64,000 nucleotides of DNA, taken from assembly GCF_003711515.1 (NCBI RefSeq), contig NW_021167082.1:2163691-2227690 (forward strand), in the 5' to 3' direction. Of this stretch, positions 1-12,058 are shown piece after piece. Under the pieces are notes generated by a model. It ran no database searches, was not told the origin of the DNA, and saw only the letters and a program-made list of their open reading frames with translations. The DNA is from Sodiomyces alkalinus F11 (Eukaryota > Ascomycota > Sordariomycetes > Glomerellales > Plectosphaerellaceae). The position numbers were made by a program, and so were the translations under genes. Each line of letters begins with the position of its first letter. Position 1 is the first letter of the stretch.

Positions 1-1383
1 ATCTACGGCTACACTTCTAGGCTCTTCGTCTTCCACCCGATATGGCGTCTATAAATCGACGAGATATTATCTAAGCACTACGGAGGGTATCTTATAGTAT
101 CTACGACTAGGGCACGCTGGCCCTAAGCCTCTTAGGCACCTAGAAGAGTATACGCAGGGGGTTAAGATTAAGGGACTAATAATACTCGACTACGAAGCCT
201 GCTATCGTATAAATATAAAACGGTATATTAGTAGGCGCCCTTATACCGTACCTGCCTATATAGGGGAGCGGTAGGCGATTAATTTCACGGACTTTAACCG
301 AATATACGACGGAGACTCGCGATTTATATTTTTCACCGACCGTTATAGTGGTTTTACCGCTACCTACGTTATAAAGAGTAAGCGAGTAACGGATATCCTC
401 ATAATAATTAGGGAATTCCTTATCTAGGTAGACCGTTAATCAGGCTATAAGGTACGTGTTTTCGAATCTAGTAATAAGCTAACTTAATTTAATAATATCA
501 TCCTTTTCCTACACGAGAAAGGTATCCTGTTAGAAGTGTCTGCTACCGATACTTAAGCGTAGAACGGGGGTACCGAACCCGCTACTGCCGTGGTGATTTC
601 GAAAGGTCGTGCGATGAATATCCATGTAAAGGTACCGCTGTTTATATAGCCGAAGGCTATTCCCACGGCCGTATACGTCTGTAACCGCACGCCGCGTAAG
701 CATTAAAAGGATTCGAAAACCCTATACGAGGTCCTTTTTAATAGGAAGCCGATTGTATTATATCTTTAAGCCTACGGTTATAAGGTGTACGCGATAACTA
801 AGGACGCCTAAAAGGGTATTAATAAGCTATTAAATCGTATGGCTCCGTATACTTATATCGGCTACCTCGTCGGCTATAATTCTACTAATATCTTCCGTAT
901 CTGGATACTAGGCCGCCATAACCGTAACCGCGTTATTCGCACGCGCGATACGGATTTTAACGAATATACCTTCTGTAACGGCGATATTAACGCCTTTAAG
1001 GATAACCTCTATTAATTAACCGAGGAGTAATTAGAAGACCTGATTAGTTAGATTAAATAAGAGAGGGATAGAGATTTATGGCCGTTTATAGACGTATAAG
1101 CTGAGGATCCCCCCCTTTATATAACTACTGATTTTAAGCTTAATTTAAACCTGCCTCTAACCTCGCCGGGAGTGATTTTCCCCGCATCCCCTTCCTTAAT
1201 AGTATTATCGAGCTTATAGTCCGAAATACCTATCCATAAGGGGGTAAAGGAGGCTATCTTAAGTCTAGATAGATAATATTTAGGTTATAAACCGTATAAT
1301 TTATCGGGTATAGCCCTTAATCACCGTCTATAGCCACCTAGTCCACTACTTCCCTCTCTACTAGTAACCCCGCCGTCGGTTAT
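1..1383 (+). pseudogene. Copia alpha retrotransposon fragment (integrase region), RIP-degraded
   Basis: Reading with stops ignored gives the GAG-pre-integrase motif (W-H-L-R-L-G-H near 95-125), then an integrase core with F-T-D-F near 283, F-E-S-x-N near 463 and the A-Q-N-G-G-x-E motif near 555-580. It is the same family as the full-length Copia at 12407-18125, matching its 14440-15780 part closely. The coding frame is broken by many TAG and TAA codons at Gln and Trp positions, as expected of RIP. The left end runs off the window. The right end stops abruptly at 1383/1384, where sequence of a Gypsy element begins, so reverse transcriptase and RNase H are absent here. It cannot encode a working protein. 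Confidence 0.85.
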
Positions 1384-4300
1384 ACGCCCTAGACCGTTAT
1401 CGTACCTCGACTCTATCACTTACTATAATTATAACTAAAAGGGCACTACGCTACTATATACCCTAGCCCTCGGGCATAGCGCTCGAGTAATAGTAACCCG
1501 AATACCTAACCGGTGTCTACCTTTTATCCTACGGTTAGCCGTGTCACGGGCGAGGTGCCCTAGGAACTATACCCGCCTTGGACTACCCCTACTATTATAC
1601 TAGTAGAGGCACGCGTGTCCCTTCGCCAAGGTAAGGAATAGGTGTAGACGTCGGCCCTCCTCGACGGAGGCGCCGATATTAACGTGCTGGATCGGTCCCT
1701 CCTAGGACCTAGTTAGGTCCCTGAGGGGTCCCCGATCCCGGTATCCTGGATTACGGAAGGATAAACGAAGATAACGCTTAAGTCCCTCTATAGGATTATT
1801 ACTACCACCGACCACTAGGGTCGGAAAAGAGTATAGCGCGCCGAGTTCCACGTTATATAGCTGAATCCCCAGGGCGCCCGTATAATCCTAGGAAGACCGT
1901 GGCTTATAGCCGTTAACTCTAACGTTAATTAGCAGTGCAGCACGTGGACCTATCCCTTATCCTACGGGGAGCTTAGTATGGTTATATCCCTAAAAGAGCT
2001 GCGTAGGGCAGTTAGATAAGCTAAGTCTAGCCTTACTCTAACCTATATAGGTTCTACGCGGGGCCCACGTATCGGCCTTATTAGCCACGTCGGCCTAATA
2101 GAAAACCCTTTAGTAGGATATAGAGATGTATTCTTAGGAAACGGGGTCCACCCTAGCCTAAACGATAATCCTGTTACCCCTATACTGCCGGAATAGTATT
2201 AAGATTTCGCTAACGTCTTTAACGTCGAGAACGCCGGCCGCCTGCCGATATACTAGTAGTAGGACTACGCTATTAGGATTGAGGAAGGGAAAAAGCCTCC
2301 CTACGGTCCTATTTACCCCCTCGCCGTATAAGAGCTTAAGGTGCTACGTTAGTACCTATAGGATACCGTCGCGAAAGACTGGATCAGACTATCTACTAGT
2401 CTAGCCGGTACCCTTATCCTGTTTATCCCTAAGAAGGGTAGTAAGCTACGTCTTTATATTAACTATAGAGGGTTAAATAAGGTGATAATTAAGGACTATA
2501 CTCCCCTACCCTTTATCTACGAAATCTTGGATCGGTTATCTTTAGCATAGTACTACACTAAGCTGGATCTTAAGGATATATACTATCGGTTACAGATTCG
2601 GGAAGGCGATAAGTGGAAGACGGCGTTCCAGATAAAATACGGCCACTACGAGTACCTTATTATACTATTCGGGCTTACTAATACCCCCGCGAGCTTTTAG
2701 CGGTATAGTAACTAGGCGCTAACGGGTCTTATCGATACTATCTATATGGTTTATCTGGATAATATTCTTATCTATAGTAAAGACCTAGCCACCCACCGCG
2801 TATACGTCCGCGAGGTCCTTATAAGGCTTAGGCAGTAGTCCCTATGTACTAACCCCGATAAGTGCGAGTTTAAGACTAAAGACGTGGAATGCCTCGGGTT
2901 TATCTGTAGCCTAGATAGGGTACGTATAGACCTATCCCGCGTTAAGGCTATCCGCGACTAGGAGCTTCCTAACAGTATTAAGAAGATATAGGTCTTCCTA
3001 GGCTTTACGGGCTTTTATAGGCGTTTTATTAAGAACTACTCCAGGGTAGCCGCTCCTCTTATAGACTATCTTAAAGGGGGCTCTACTAGGGGCTACGCCG
3101 GGGTCTTTATGCTTTCCTAGTAGGCCCGGGTCGCGTTCGAAGAAATAAAGCTATTATTTTAGAAGGCACCGGTCCTACGGCATTTTAACCCTGCTCTGCC
3201 TATACGAATTAAGCCAGACGCTTCCGCTTTCGTAATTAGGGCCGTTATTAGTTAGCTCGAGGATAGGCTATAAAGACCCGTTACGTTTATATCCCGTAAG
3301 CTCCACGGCGCTAAGCTTAATTATAGCACGCCCGATTCGGAGCTTAGAGCTATTATCGAGTCTTTCCGCACGTGGCGCCACTACGTGGCCTATAGTTAGA
3401 GCCCTATAGTAGTCCTAACGGACCACCTAAACTATTATTATCTGCTAGATAAGCCGAAGCTTAAGGGCTAGCACGCACGGTGGCTTAAGGAGCTCGTCCC
3501 GTTTAATTTTAAGATTCGGCACCGCCCGGGGACGTTAAACCCCGCGGATAGGCTGTTAAGGAAGCCCTAGCACGCGCCCTATAAGCGCGCCCTGGTTACT
3601 AACCGGGCTAAGGCGGTAGAGTCCTTTTCGAAGCGTTTCGCTATAGGGTATATCGGGGACTAGTGTGGTTCCCGTAATACCCCCGGTTCTAATATTCCCG
3701 CTCCTCCTATCTTAGTGGTCGAGACGTAAGCGAATAACCTTTCTTTAGACCCCGCTCCTTCTATCTTAGTGGTACAGATATAAGCGGATGATATTCCTTC
3801 GAAGTGTTCTGCCTTAGGTCTATATAGGACCTAGGATAGTACCCGCGCTATTCCCGCTCCTCCTACCTTACCGGAAAAGGTGGTTAAGACGTAAGCGGAT
3901 AATCTGTTTTTTAGAGCCTATATCGAGGCAGTTTATTTTAGGCCTTATCGGGAACTAGCGTGGTTCCCGTACTACCCCCGATTTGGATTTCCCCGCTTTT
4001 AACTCTCTTACCCTGCTAGAAGAGGTGGTAGAGGCGTAAGCGGAAGACCCTTTTTACGCCTGTTAGCGAGAGGCCTACGGCGATAATACCATATACGGAT
4101 AGTGGTCTAGGAGTAGTGGTATCCTTCGTTTTAAAAATCGCGTTTTTATACTAGACTACTCTAGCCTCCGTTAAAAAGTCCTGCAGTATTTCTATAACGG
4201 ACCTAGCGTGGGGTATTATAGGGTTATAAGGACTGTTAAGAGGATTTCGGACTTCTACTTTTAGGATTATTTACCTAGGGATATATATTAATTTATACCC

Positions 4301-5440
4301 ACCTACGGCGTGTGTTAACGTACTAAGCCGCGGCACTATAAGCTATATAGCGAGCTAGCGAGTCTCCTAGTACCTTAGCGCCCCTTTATAGAGATATCTA
4401 TTAACTTTATCACGGGCCTGCCGCCGGTTTATAGCGCGACTATAGATAGGAAACGGGATACTATCCTTATAGTAGTATACCGCCTAATAAAGTACTCACT
4501 TGATATCCCCTCGAGTAGTGGCCTAATAGTCGAGGGGCTAGCTAAGTCTCTATAGCATTATATCTTCCGTACCTTTAGCGTACCCGATAGTATTATATCC
4601 GATCGCGGGGCGTTATTTACGAGTCATTTTTAGGTAACTTTATATCGCTGCCTCGGCACTATATAACGCCTATCTATAGCGTGGTACCCGTAGACGGATA
4701 GATCGACGGAGCGATAGAACTAGAACCTCGAGTATTACCTGCGTGTGTTTTATTCGCAGGAATAGGATAACTGGGTTAACCGACTACCGCTCGTAGAATT
4801 CACCTATAATACGGCGTGGTATTCTACGATACGTTATACCCCCGCCGATACGTTAATAGGGTATAACCCCCGAGGCCCGGATAAGGTGTAGCTCCTAAGG
4901 GCAGACGAGGCCCGCGCCGCTAAAGCCGAGACCCGAGCGGAATACCTTATAGCCTAGCGCCGATCTATCTCGGACCTTATTAAAAGGGCGCAGGCTTCCT
5001 ATAAACGGTATTATAATAACGGCCATGCCTAGCAGAGGTTTAAGGTGGGCGAGTACGTTTTACTATCTACGATGAATATCCGATAGAAAAGGCCCTCTAA
5101 AAAGCTTAGCGATAAGTTTATCGGACCGTATAAGGTTATTAAGATCGTCGGCACGCATAGCCTAGCCTACTAATTAGACCTCCTAAAGGGTATAAGGATT
5201 TATAACGTCTTCCCGGTTTCCCTGCTAGAACTATAGAGGTCCTGTGATGAGTTATAGCCGGAGCCACCCGTGGTCGACGTCGAACCGGACTCGGATAAGT
5301 ACGAGGTTAAAGCTATCCTTACCTACCGATATCAGGGTAAGCGACGTTAATACCTTATTAAATAGGCAGGGTATAGCGATAAGGAGAATACCTAGGAGCT
5401 AAAACGGAATGTCCCGCCCGAACTCGTCGACGCCTACTTT
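1384..5440 (+). pseudogene. Gypsy A1 gag (3' part)-pol pseudogene
   Basis: The domains in order are: gag zinc knuckle remnant; reverse transcriptase (about 2290-2990), with the Y-L-D-N-I-L box at 2752 where the second catalytic Asp has become Asn; RNase H (about 3200-3550); integrase (about 4180-4800), with the first catalytic Asp also turned into Asn (S-I-N-F near 4396) but S-D-R-G (4597) and the downstream Glu (T-E-R) kept; and a chromodomain (about 5290-5430, ending Y-L-I-K-x-A-G-Y-S-x-x-E-N-T). Chromodomains target integration to H3K9-methylated chromatin in this lineage (known from the family). Dozens of in-frame stops, nearly all from CAR or TGG codons, make it non-functional. Confidence 0.85.
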
Positions 5441-6093
5441 AAAGCGAGGCTGATAGGGGACTATATAGGTTCCTATAATATTCCTACTAGGAACTAAACG
5501 GGTTCGTATACTATTTCCCTAATAAATACGACGTGAGGACGTTTTTCCCTCCTTACGGATAACGAGACTTACTAGGAACTAACTAGGTTTATATACTATC
5601 CCCGTATCGGCTATATTAACCTAGAAAACCCTTTAGTGGGTCGTGGAGATAAATCCTTAGGCAGGGACCCCCCCTTAATCCAGACGGGGACTATATAGGC
5701 ACTATCACCTCTCCTCCTATTTTCTTCCGTTTAAGCGTTCTACTCTTAATCTCCTGCTTTCGTCCTTTAGAGCGTTCTGCTCTTAACCTCTATTCTCCTT
5801 TTTTTAAGCGTTCTGCTTCCGACCTCTATTCCTTTTCGGGCATAAACGCCCTAATCCCCGTTCCTCTTCCTTAGGCATAACAGCTTATCGCCCTTAAAGT
5901 CTATTTCCCTTTACTATTCCCTTAATTAACCGTCACGATAGGGATATAATTGTATTATAATAGGAGTATGGTTAGGGACCGTTAGGGTTACGATAGATAT
6001 ACCCTAAAGCTGGTTAAAAAAAAAAGGAAAAATCTAACCCGAAGGTTAGTAAAAAACTTGAAAAAAAAATAACCGTTTCCTCTATATTTACTA
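5441..6093 (+). other. Gypsy A1 3' non-coding region
   Basis: This follows the chromodomain and precedes the antisense ORF remnant. It contains a segment (about 5600-5665) resembling one inside pol (about 2080-2145); both hold the core AGAAAACCCTTTAGT. A run of GCGTTCTGCT-like repeats follows at about 5725-5830. The same region is present in reverse in A2 at about 24030-24800. No sense ORF was found. Confidence 0.6.
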
Positions 6094-7600
6094 TCACGGC
6101 CCCTTTAGGGCGTCCTTAAACCCTACTAACTTATCGTCTAGAGGGGTAGGCTTACGCCTAACCGCCTTATTATTATCCTCTATATATACCTGGCTCTACC
6201 CCGCGGCAGTAGCCGTTACCCCCTCTTACCCACCACCCGCGGATAGTGTCGAAGGCCGAAGAGATAGAGGCGGTCTTCGCCTTCTACTGCTTCTTCTTCT
6301 TCTTCCCTGATAAAGGAGTTAAGGGCGTTAGAGCCTTCTTCCCCTTACCCTTCTTCACTAATAAGGTCGGCACTATATCGTTATCGTCGGGCACTTTATA
6401 AGGATCCGGGGGACCCTAAGGACCTTACGGCATAAAGCCTTAAGGTTACGCAGGGCTACCATTACTAAATATATCGTTACCTGTAAAGATAACCCCCGCG
6501 GGGACTAAGGCAGACCCCAAGGGTGTAGGTATATCACCTTCCACGGCCTAAGCCTAGGCCAGGTTAAGAGTAGCTATCTACTCGAAGGTAATAGTCGTAC
6601 GTTCCTAGGCCGTAAGGTCGCGCTAATATAACGCTAGGCGTTACTACTTAATATCGAGCCACTACTGCTTAACGGTAAGGCGCTACTACTATAACCCGAT
6701 AAATTACTTAAGGAGCGACTCTATACTATCAAGCCTCTCGTGGATATCTTCCGCCGTTTTCTAGCGGGCGTCGGTAACTTCCTTAGCTTAACGCCGAATA
6801 GTAATAGCGTCCTCGGTAGACGACCGGTTAACCTCCAGCGTCGCTTAACCTAGAGCCTCTCTAAGGATAACCTAGCACCGAACTACTATAGCCTAGTACT
6901 ATATAGAATTAGTAAAAGGACTATATAGGACTAATAGGGGGACACGGTCGACGGGAAGGATTATAACACTTATACGACGACTCTCGTTCAGGCCACCTTT
7001 CTCAATAGCAATAACTAAAACCTTCTATAGCTGCTCGGCAGCGTTCTTACCGGCGATAGAAAGCTATTAGACGTGTCAGATTAACGGGGACTACGGGGTA
7101 GTCTATAAAGGAGGGGGCTATAAGGATAATAATAAAGATATATAACTTGCCACGCGGTCTTTAAGGCTATTATACTTAGAGTAGTAGTGGTACTTATTCG
7201 TACGCCGACTATTATCGGCGTGTCGGTATATCTCGGCCTTAATAGTATGCGTTTTTGCCTTAAAGTTAATCGTCACCAACTTACCCGTATAACGTATATA
7301 GGGGGCCCTTAGATCCCCACCTATACCGATATCTACTACCTTCTAGCGGGGAGCGACTAACGGTATAGTAATCAACGACGACGTAGCCGTAGTGGAAGCA
7401 GGAGGCTCTAGCGTAGGCAGCTACGGCGTAGCTAGCTACGGGGCACACTACTTAGCGGACTACGAGGTCGACGCCGTAACCACGATCTTAATCCTCTTAG
7501 AGGACCGCGTTATACTCGCAGGAGTAGCGACGCGCTTATTATTATTATTATCTTCCTAGGAAGGTATAGTGACTGCGTTATACCGCGCGGTTAGCCAGTA
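6094..7600 (-). pseudogene. antisense ORF remnant in Gypsy A1 tail, unknown product
   Basis: On the strand opposite to pol, about 500 codons can be read if RIP stops are ignored. An N-terminal block includes D-I-G-x-G-G-D-L-R-A-P-Y-I and, further on, Y-H-Y-Y-S-K-Y-N-S-L-K. A region rich in Gln, Arg, Glu and Leu follows that looks like a coiled coil, then a Pro/Gly stretch, and a Lys-rich C-terminal part (K-K-E-K-K type). The reading frame closes at a TGA (complement of 6094-6096) that also closes the frame in A2. The same frame recurs in A2 (+ strand, about 10535-12058) and A3. I do not recognise the protein. The start codon is uncertain. Confidence 0.6.
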
Positions 7601-8233
7601 TTATAGATTAAAGATATGTGGAAGCACTTATAAGATAGTAGTTAATTAATAGAAGACCATAAGACGTTAGTATATAGTATCTTGGATTAGGGGAAAACTC
7701 ACGAAGAATAGTATAATCGGAAAATTAAGTAAGGGAGAGGAAGAAAAGAATAGGAAGAGGGAATAACGGCAGGTTACGAGATATCCCTAAAAAGCAGTTA
7801 TATAGGCACCTATTTTTAGCATAAAGGAGGAAGCTACGAATCCACGGAAGGAGTAATAACGGACCCCACGTAATACCGGCTCTAGGAGTCTTTATAGATA
7901 AATTAAAGGGATAGCCTAGAAGGATAAAGAGATATACCAGGGGGCTAGTAGAGGAACCGGCCGGGAACCTATCAGGGTCCCGGGTAGGGTATTATCTTCG
8001 GCGGTTTTATTAATAGAACGAGGAGGGGGAGTACGCACCCGGGTTAAAGCTATGGGCTAAGAGGCTCTATATAAGAACCAGGCGGGGACCTATCGGGGTC
8101 CCGTCGTAGAGGGCTCTAGTCCGGGGCGCCGGGGGACTTAGAGGACGGATTCGGGCACTAGGTTTTAGAGGAGCCGGGAGGCCGGCATATCTCGGGCGCT
8201 CCTAAGGACAGGAGTATCCGGGGAAGGTCGCTA

Positions 8234-8597
8234 TATCAGGTGCCTGCAGCAGTGGTCATAATAGGTCCCCAGTATAAACCTATAAAGGTCCAGGCATACC
8301 TAGTCTAAGACCCTCGAGGTATAAATAAAATAGTTATTACACAGTAAATAGAATAGTCCCTCGAAGTAAATAAAGCAGCCCTTAAGGAAGTAAATAGAGT
8401 AGTCCTCGACGAGTAGCCGAGGGCAGAGGAGTGTAGACTTAAGGAGCGGAAGAGCCTCCCCTTTAAAGAGGGAGGCCAGCGATTAATCTGATTCTTTAGC
8501 TACACCCACGTTCTGACCCTATTATAATCCTATCGTGATTACACCTGGTTCCTTACTTAACCCTATCTTTTCACTCTTTACGACTACCCATTTGACA
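8234..8597 (+). repeat. 3' LTR of Gypsy A1
   Basis: This 364-bp LTR starts TATCAGGTGCC (ancestral TGTTAGGTGCC) and ends TTTGACA. It matches the LTRs at 30252-30611 (-) and 48896-49249 (+), and the remnant at 9785-9910 (-). A pair of related motifs, AAGTAAATA followed by GCAGCCCTC or GTAGTCCTC, repeats within it at 8340-8410. The 5' partner LTR is missing. Confidence 0.85.
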
Positions 8598-9784
8598 GGT
8601 AGGCAATATCGGTAGTATATAAAGAGGAATATCGGATAGGAATAGGGACTATTATTTAGAATCGGGGGATTCTCTTTTTAGGTTACGACCGTAGGCAATT
8701 AAGGAATACGTAGTTTCGAGACTTTAGTCGAGCTTTTCCGGGCTTATAACCTTTTAAAGATCTTTAAAGATATTAGACAAGCGGAAGGGATAAAAGTCAC
8801 GAAAAGCAGTAGAAAAATAAGAAGGTAATAATAGGACTATAAGGTAGGATCTGTCAAAGGTGTCTTCGTATGGAGTGGTATAATAGTGATTGACCGACAC
8901 GTCCTAAGTGAATAGTGGTTCGTCTATAGGTAAGGGATCTTAGAATACTTAGATTATTCGTTGCCCGCCTTAAGAAAGAGGTCCCTAAGGCGCTCCTTTT
9001 ATAGCTATCCGGGGTCTAACTAGAATCCTCCTATCTATCCCCGGCTGACTCCTTTAATATAAGACTGTTATACCTGATATCTTAACCTTTATCCTCCTAT
9101 TAACTCCTAGTGGTCCTACCTCTAACTTCCTATGGCCTGATATCTAGGAATCTAGATATAGCCTCGGCCCTTCTAAGTCGTGGTGATATCCCTCGTGGAT
9201 ACTATCCCTTAGCTATATAATAGCGAGACTATAGCGACGACCTATTAATTCCAGGTATACCTGCTACTGGATAAGCCCTTCCAGATCATGGATATAAGTC
9301 TCGTGGATACTATCCCTTAGCTATACTATCGAGATAGTGCCGTATTAATACCCGGTTGGTCCGTGATATGTCTGCTATTATTAACCCGATAAGCTGAGTA
9401 CATCTTATCGTCCCTTGCTTAGTATGTCCGTGACAGGATCTCTGCACGCGTATTATCTTCTTCGGATCGAAAAAGGGATTAAGATGAAGGATTAAGGATA
9501 CAGAATAAAGAATTCAGAAACGAAGGAACCGAACCGAGGAAACGGGTTAATATCCTTTAGATATCCTTTATTCTTTATAAAAGGATCGATATCGTAATAG
9601 TACTATAATAGAGATCGATATCGTAGTAATATCGTAATCCTTTTTATCCTTTATCTAACTCGTATTAGATAAACTGACTCGAAAGAGAACGGTCTAGGCT
9701 TGCTGGGAAGATATCCTTTATTCGAATACGAAGGATATACTCGAAGGATATTAAGGATATTATTAGTAATAATAATAATATCAA
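8598..9784 (+). repeat. unclassified repeat X, copy 1, split by a solo LTR
   Basis: The sequence from about 8760-8851 joined to 9436-9784 aligns to the reverse complement of 41995-42394. They share TCACGAAAAGCAGTAGAAAA near 8797, the GAACCGAACCGAGG block near 9525, and the end TATCAATA near 9776. It is non-coding and AT-rich, with many AAGGATAT and ATATCCTTT motifs. It may be an LTR or a MITE-like element; the true left end is not defined (8598-8760 is seen only here). The solo LTR at 8852-9435 is inserted in it. The right end abuts a truncated Gypsy LTR. Confidence 0.6.
8852..9435. repeat. solo LTR with perfect 5-bp target-site duplication
   Basis: The 584-bp non-coding element starts TGTCAAAGG and ends CCGTGACA (TGTC...GACA termini). 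It is flanked on both sides by GGATC (8847-8851 and 9436-9440). Removing it and one GGATC restores continuity of repeat X as seen in the other copy near 42300-42390. It contains a perfect 26-bp direct repeat (9192-9217 and 9300-9325). No internal gag-pol of this family is in the window. The likely origin is LTR-LTR recombination of a full element. Confidence 0.8.
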
Positions 9785-9910
9785 TATATTCTATTTACTA
9801 TATAACAACTTACTTTATTTATACCTTAAGGGGTCTTAGACTAGGCATACCTAGACCCCTATAGGTTTATACTATGGACTTATTATAACCACTATTATAA
9901 GCACCTAATA
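9785..9910 (-). repeat. truncated 3' LTR of Gypsy A2
   Basis: This matches the LTR start side of 30252-30611. It shares TTACTTTATTTAT, the GGGGTCTTAGACTAGGCATACC block, and the terminal AGCACCTAATA (ancestral GGCACCTAACA). The outer two thirds of the LTR are lost at the junction with repeat X. Confidence 0.8.
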
Positions 9911-10534
9911 TAGCGACCTCCCCCGGATACTTCTATCCTTAGGAGCGCCCGATCCGTGCCGGCCTCTTAGCTCCTCCGAAAACCTAGTCTCCGAGTCCGT
10001 CCCCTAAAACCCCGATACCCCAAACCAGAGCTCTCCACGATAGGACCCCGATAGGTCCCCGCCTAGTTCCTACACAGGGCCTTTTTAGCCGTGGCTTTAA
10101 CCCGGGTATATACCCCCTTACTTTGATTTATTAACTAAAAACCACTAAAGCTAATATCCTACCCGGGACCCTAATAGGTTCTAGGGTAGTTCCTTCCCGG
10201 GTCTTCGGATCTACCCCTTTATCCTCCTAGGTTATCCCGTTAATCTATCTATAAAGATTCCCGAAACTAGTATTATATAGGCCCTAATATTACTCCTTCC
10301 GTGAATCTCGTAGCTTCCCTCTTTATACTAAAAATAGGGGTTATATAACTGCTTTTAGGGATATCTTATAACCTGCCGTCATTCCCTCTTCCTATTCTTT
10401 TCTTCCTCTTCTATACTTAATTTTCCGATTATACTATTCTTCGTGAGTTTTCTCCTAATCTAAGATATTGCGTACTAACGTCTTATAGTCTTCTATTAAT
10501 TAACTATTATCTTATAAGTATGTCTGTACGTCTC
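9911..10534 (+). other. Gypsy A2 tail between 3' LTR and antisense ORF
   Basis: This is non-coding tail sequence matching the complement of about 7600-8233 in A1 and 48250-48895 in A3. It contains GC-rich blocks such as the TAGGACCCCGATAGG area near 10041. In the orientation of the antisense ORF it would be the upstream (promoter or leader) region. No clear promoter element can be named. Confidence 0.45.
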
Positions 10535-12058
10535 TAGTCTATGATACTAGCTAACTATAAGATATAGTATAGTTACTATACCTTTTTAAGAAGATAATAA
10601 TAAATGCGCCGCTACTCCCGCGAGTATAACACGAGCCTCTAAAAGGCTTAAGACCACCGCTATAGCGTTGTCCTTGTAGTCCGCCAGGTAATCTGCCCCG
10701 TAGCCAGTTACACTATAGCCGGCTACGCTAAAGCCTCCTACTCTTACTACGACTACGCCTTTAATACCGACTACTACGCCGTTAGTCGCTCCACGCTAGA
10801 GGATAATAGATATCGGTATAGGCAGGGATTTAAGGGCCCCCTATATATCTTATACGGGTAAATTAGTAGCGATTAACTTTAAGGAAAAAACGTATACTAT
10901 TAAGGCTATAACATACCGCTATACCGATAACAGTCGGTGGACGAATGGATACCACTATTACTCTAAGTATAATAGCCTTAAGTGCCGCGTAGTAAGTTAT
11001 ATATCTTCGTCGTTGTCCCGATACACCTTTATTCCCCTTTATATCTCTCTATTATCCCTATAGCTATAGTCCCTCCTTTTATAGACTACTCCGTGGGCCC
11101 GTTTATAATATATATAATAGCTCCCTATTACTGGTAAGAACGCTACTGAGTAGCTATAAAAGGTTTTAGTTATCGCTATCGAGAACGGTAGCCTAAATAA
11201 AAGGTATCGTGTCAGTATTACTAACTATATCCCTTTATTAACCCTATATAGTACCCTTACTAATCCTTTATAGTACTAGACCATAGTAGTTCGATACCAG
11301 GTTATTGTTAAAGACGCTCTAGGTTAGGCGACGCTAAAGGTTAACCGGTTATCTACCTAGGAAGCTATAGCTACTCGGCGTTAAGCTAAGGAAGTTACCG
11401 ATACCCGCTAGAAAACGGCGGAAGACATCCATGAGAGGCTTAATAGTATAGAGTTAATCCTTAAGTAATTTGTCGGGCTATAATAGCAGCGGCTTACTGT
11501 TAAGCAGAAACGCCTTAACATTAAATAATAACGCCTTATATTATATAAGCACGACCTCACGGTCTAGGAGCAGACGGCCACTACTTTCGAGTAGATAGCT
11601 ACTCTTAACCTAGCCTAGGCTTATACCTAGGAAGGCCTACCTATACCCTTAGGGTCTGCCTTAGCCCCCGTAGGGGTTATCTTTATAGATAACGATATAT
11701 TTTGTAACGGTAGGCCTGCGTATCCTTAAGGCTTTATACCGTAAGGTCCTTAGGGTCCCCCGGATCCTTATAAAGTGCCCGACGATAACGATATAGTGCC
11801 GGCCTTATTAGTAAAGAAGGAGAAAAAGGCTTTAACGCCCTTAACTCCGTTATTTGGGAAGAAGAAGAAGAAGCAGAAAGCGAAAACGCCTTTTTCTCTT
11901 CGGCTTTTAATACTATCCGCGGGTAGTAGGTAAAAGGGGGGAATAGCGGCTATTACTACGGGGTAGAGCTAGGTATATATAGAGGATAATAGTAACGAGG
12001 TGGCTAGGTGGGAGCCTACCCCTCTAGACGATAAGTTAGTGGGGTTTAAGGACGCCCT
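10535..12058 (+). pseudogene. antisense ORF remnant in Gypsy A2 tail, unknown product
   Basis: This is the + strand counterpart of the A1 antisense ORF. With stops ignored, its frame gives the D-I-G-I-G block near 10805, K-L-V-A-I-N-F-K-E-K near 10855 and S-K-Y-N-S-L-K near 10965. A coiled-coil-like stretch with many Gln, Arg and Glu residues runs about 11330-11630. A Pro/Gly segment (P-x-G-P-x-G-P-P) lies near 11735-11770, and a basic run (K-K-K-K-K) near 11860. The LINE is inserted a few codons before the frame's TGA, which lies at 24027-24029. The product is unknown. It lies opposite to A2 pol, as in A1 and A3. Confidence 0.6.

Larger units (their letters stand above)
1384..8597 (+). mobile_element. 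Ty3/Gypsy element A1 (chromodomain type), 5'-truncated, RIP-degraded
   Basis: This LTR retrotransposon lacks its 5' LTR and most of gag. It starts at the gag zinc knuckle (degraded C-x2-C-x4-H-x4-C, about 1425-1475) and keeps protease-linker, reverse transcriptase, RNase H, integrase and chromodomain (to about 5440). A 2.8-kb tail follows, and then a 3' LTR at 8234-8597. The tail carries a long antisense coding-like segment. The pol-plus-tail layout matches copy A2 (9785-30611, opposite strand), and the tail matches A3 (42395-49249). The left edge abuts Copia integrase sequence with no LTR, so this junction is a truncation or rearrangement rather than a clean insertion. Confidence 0.85.
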
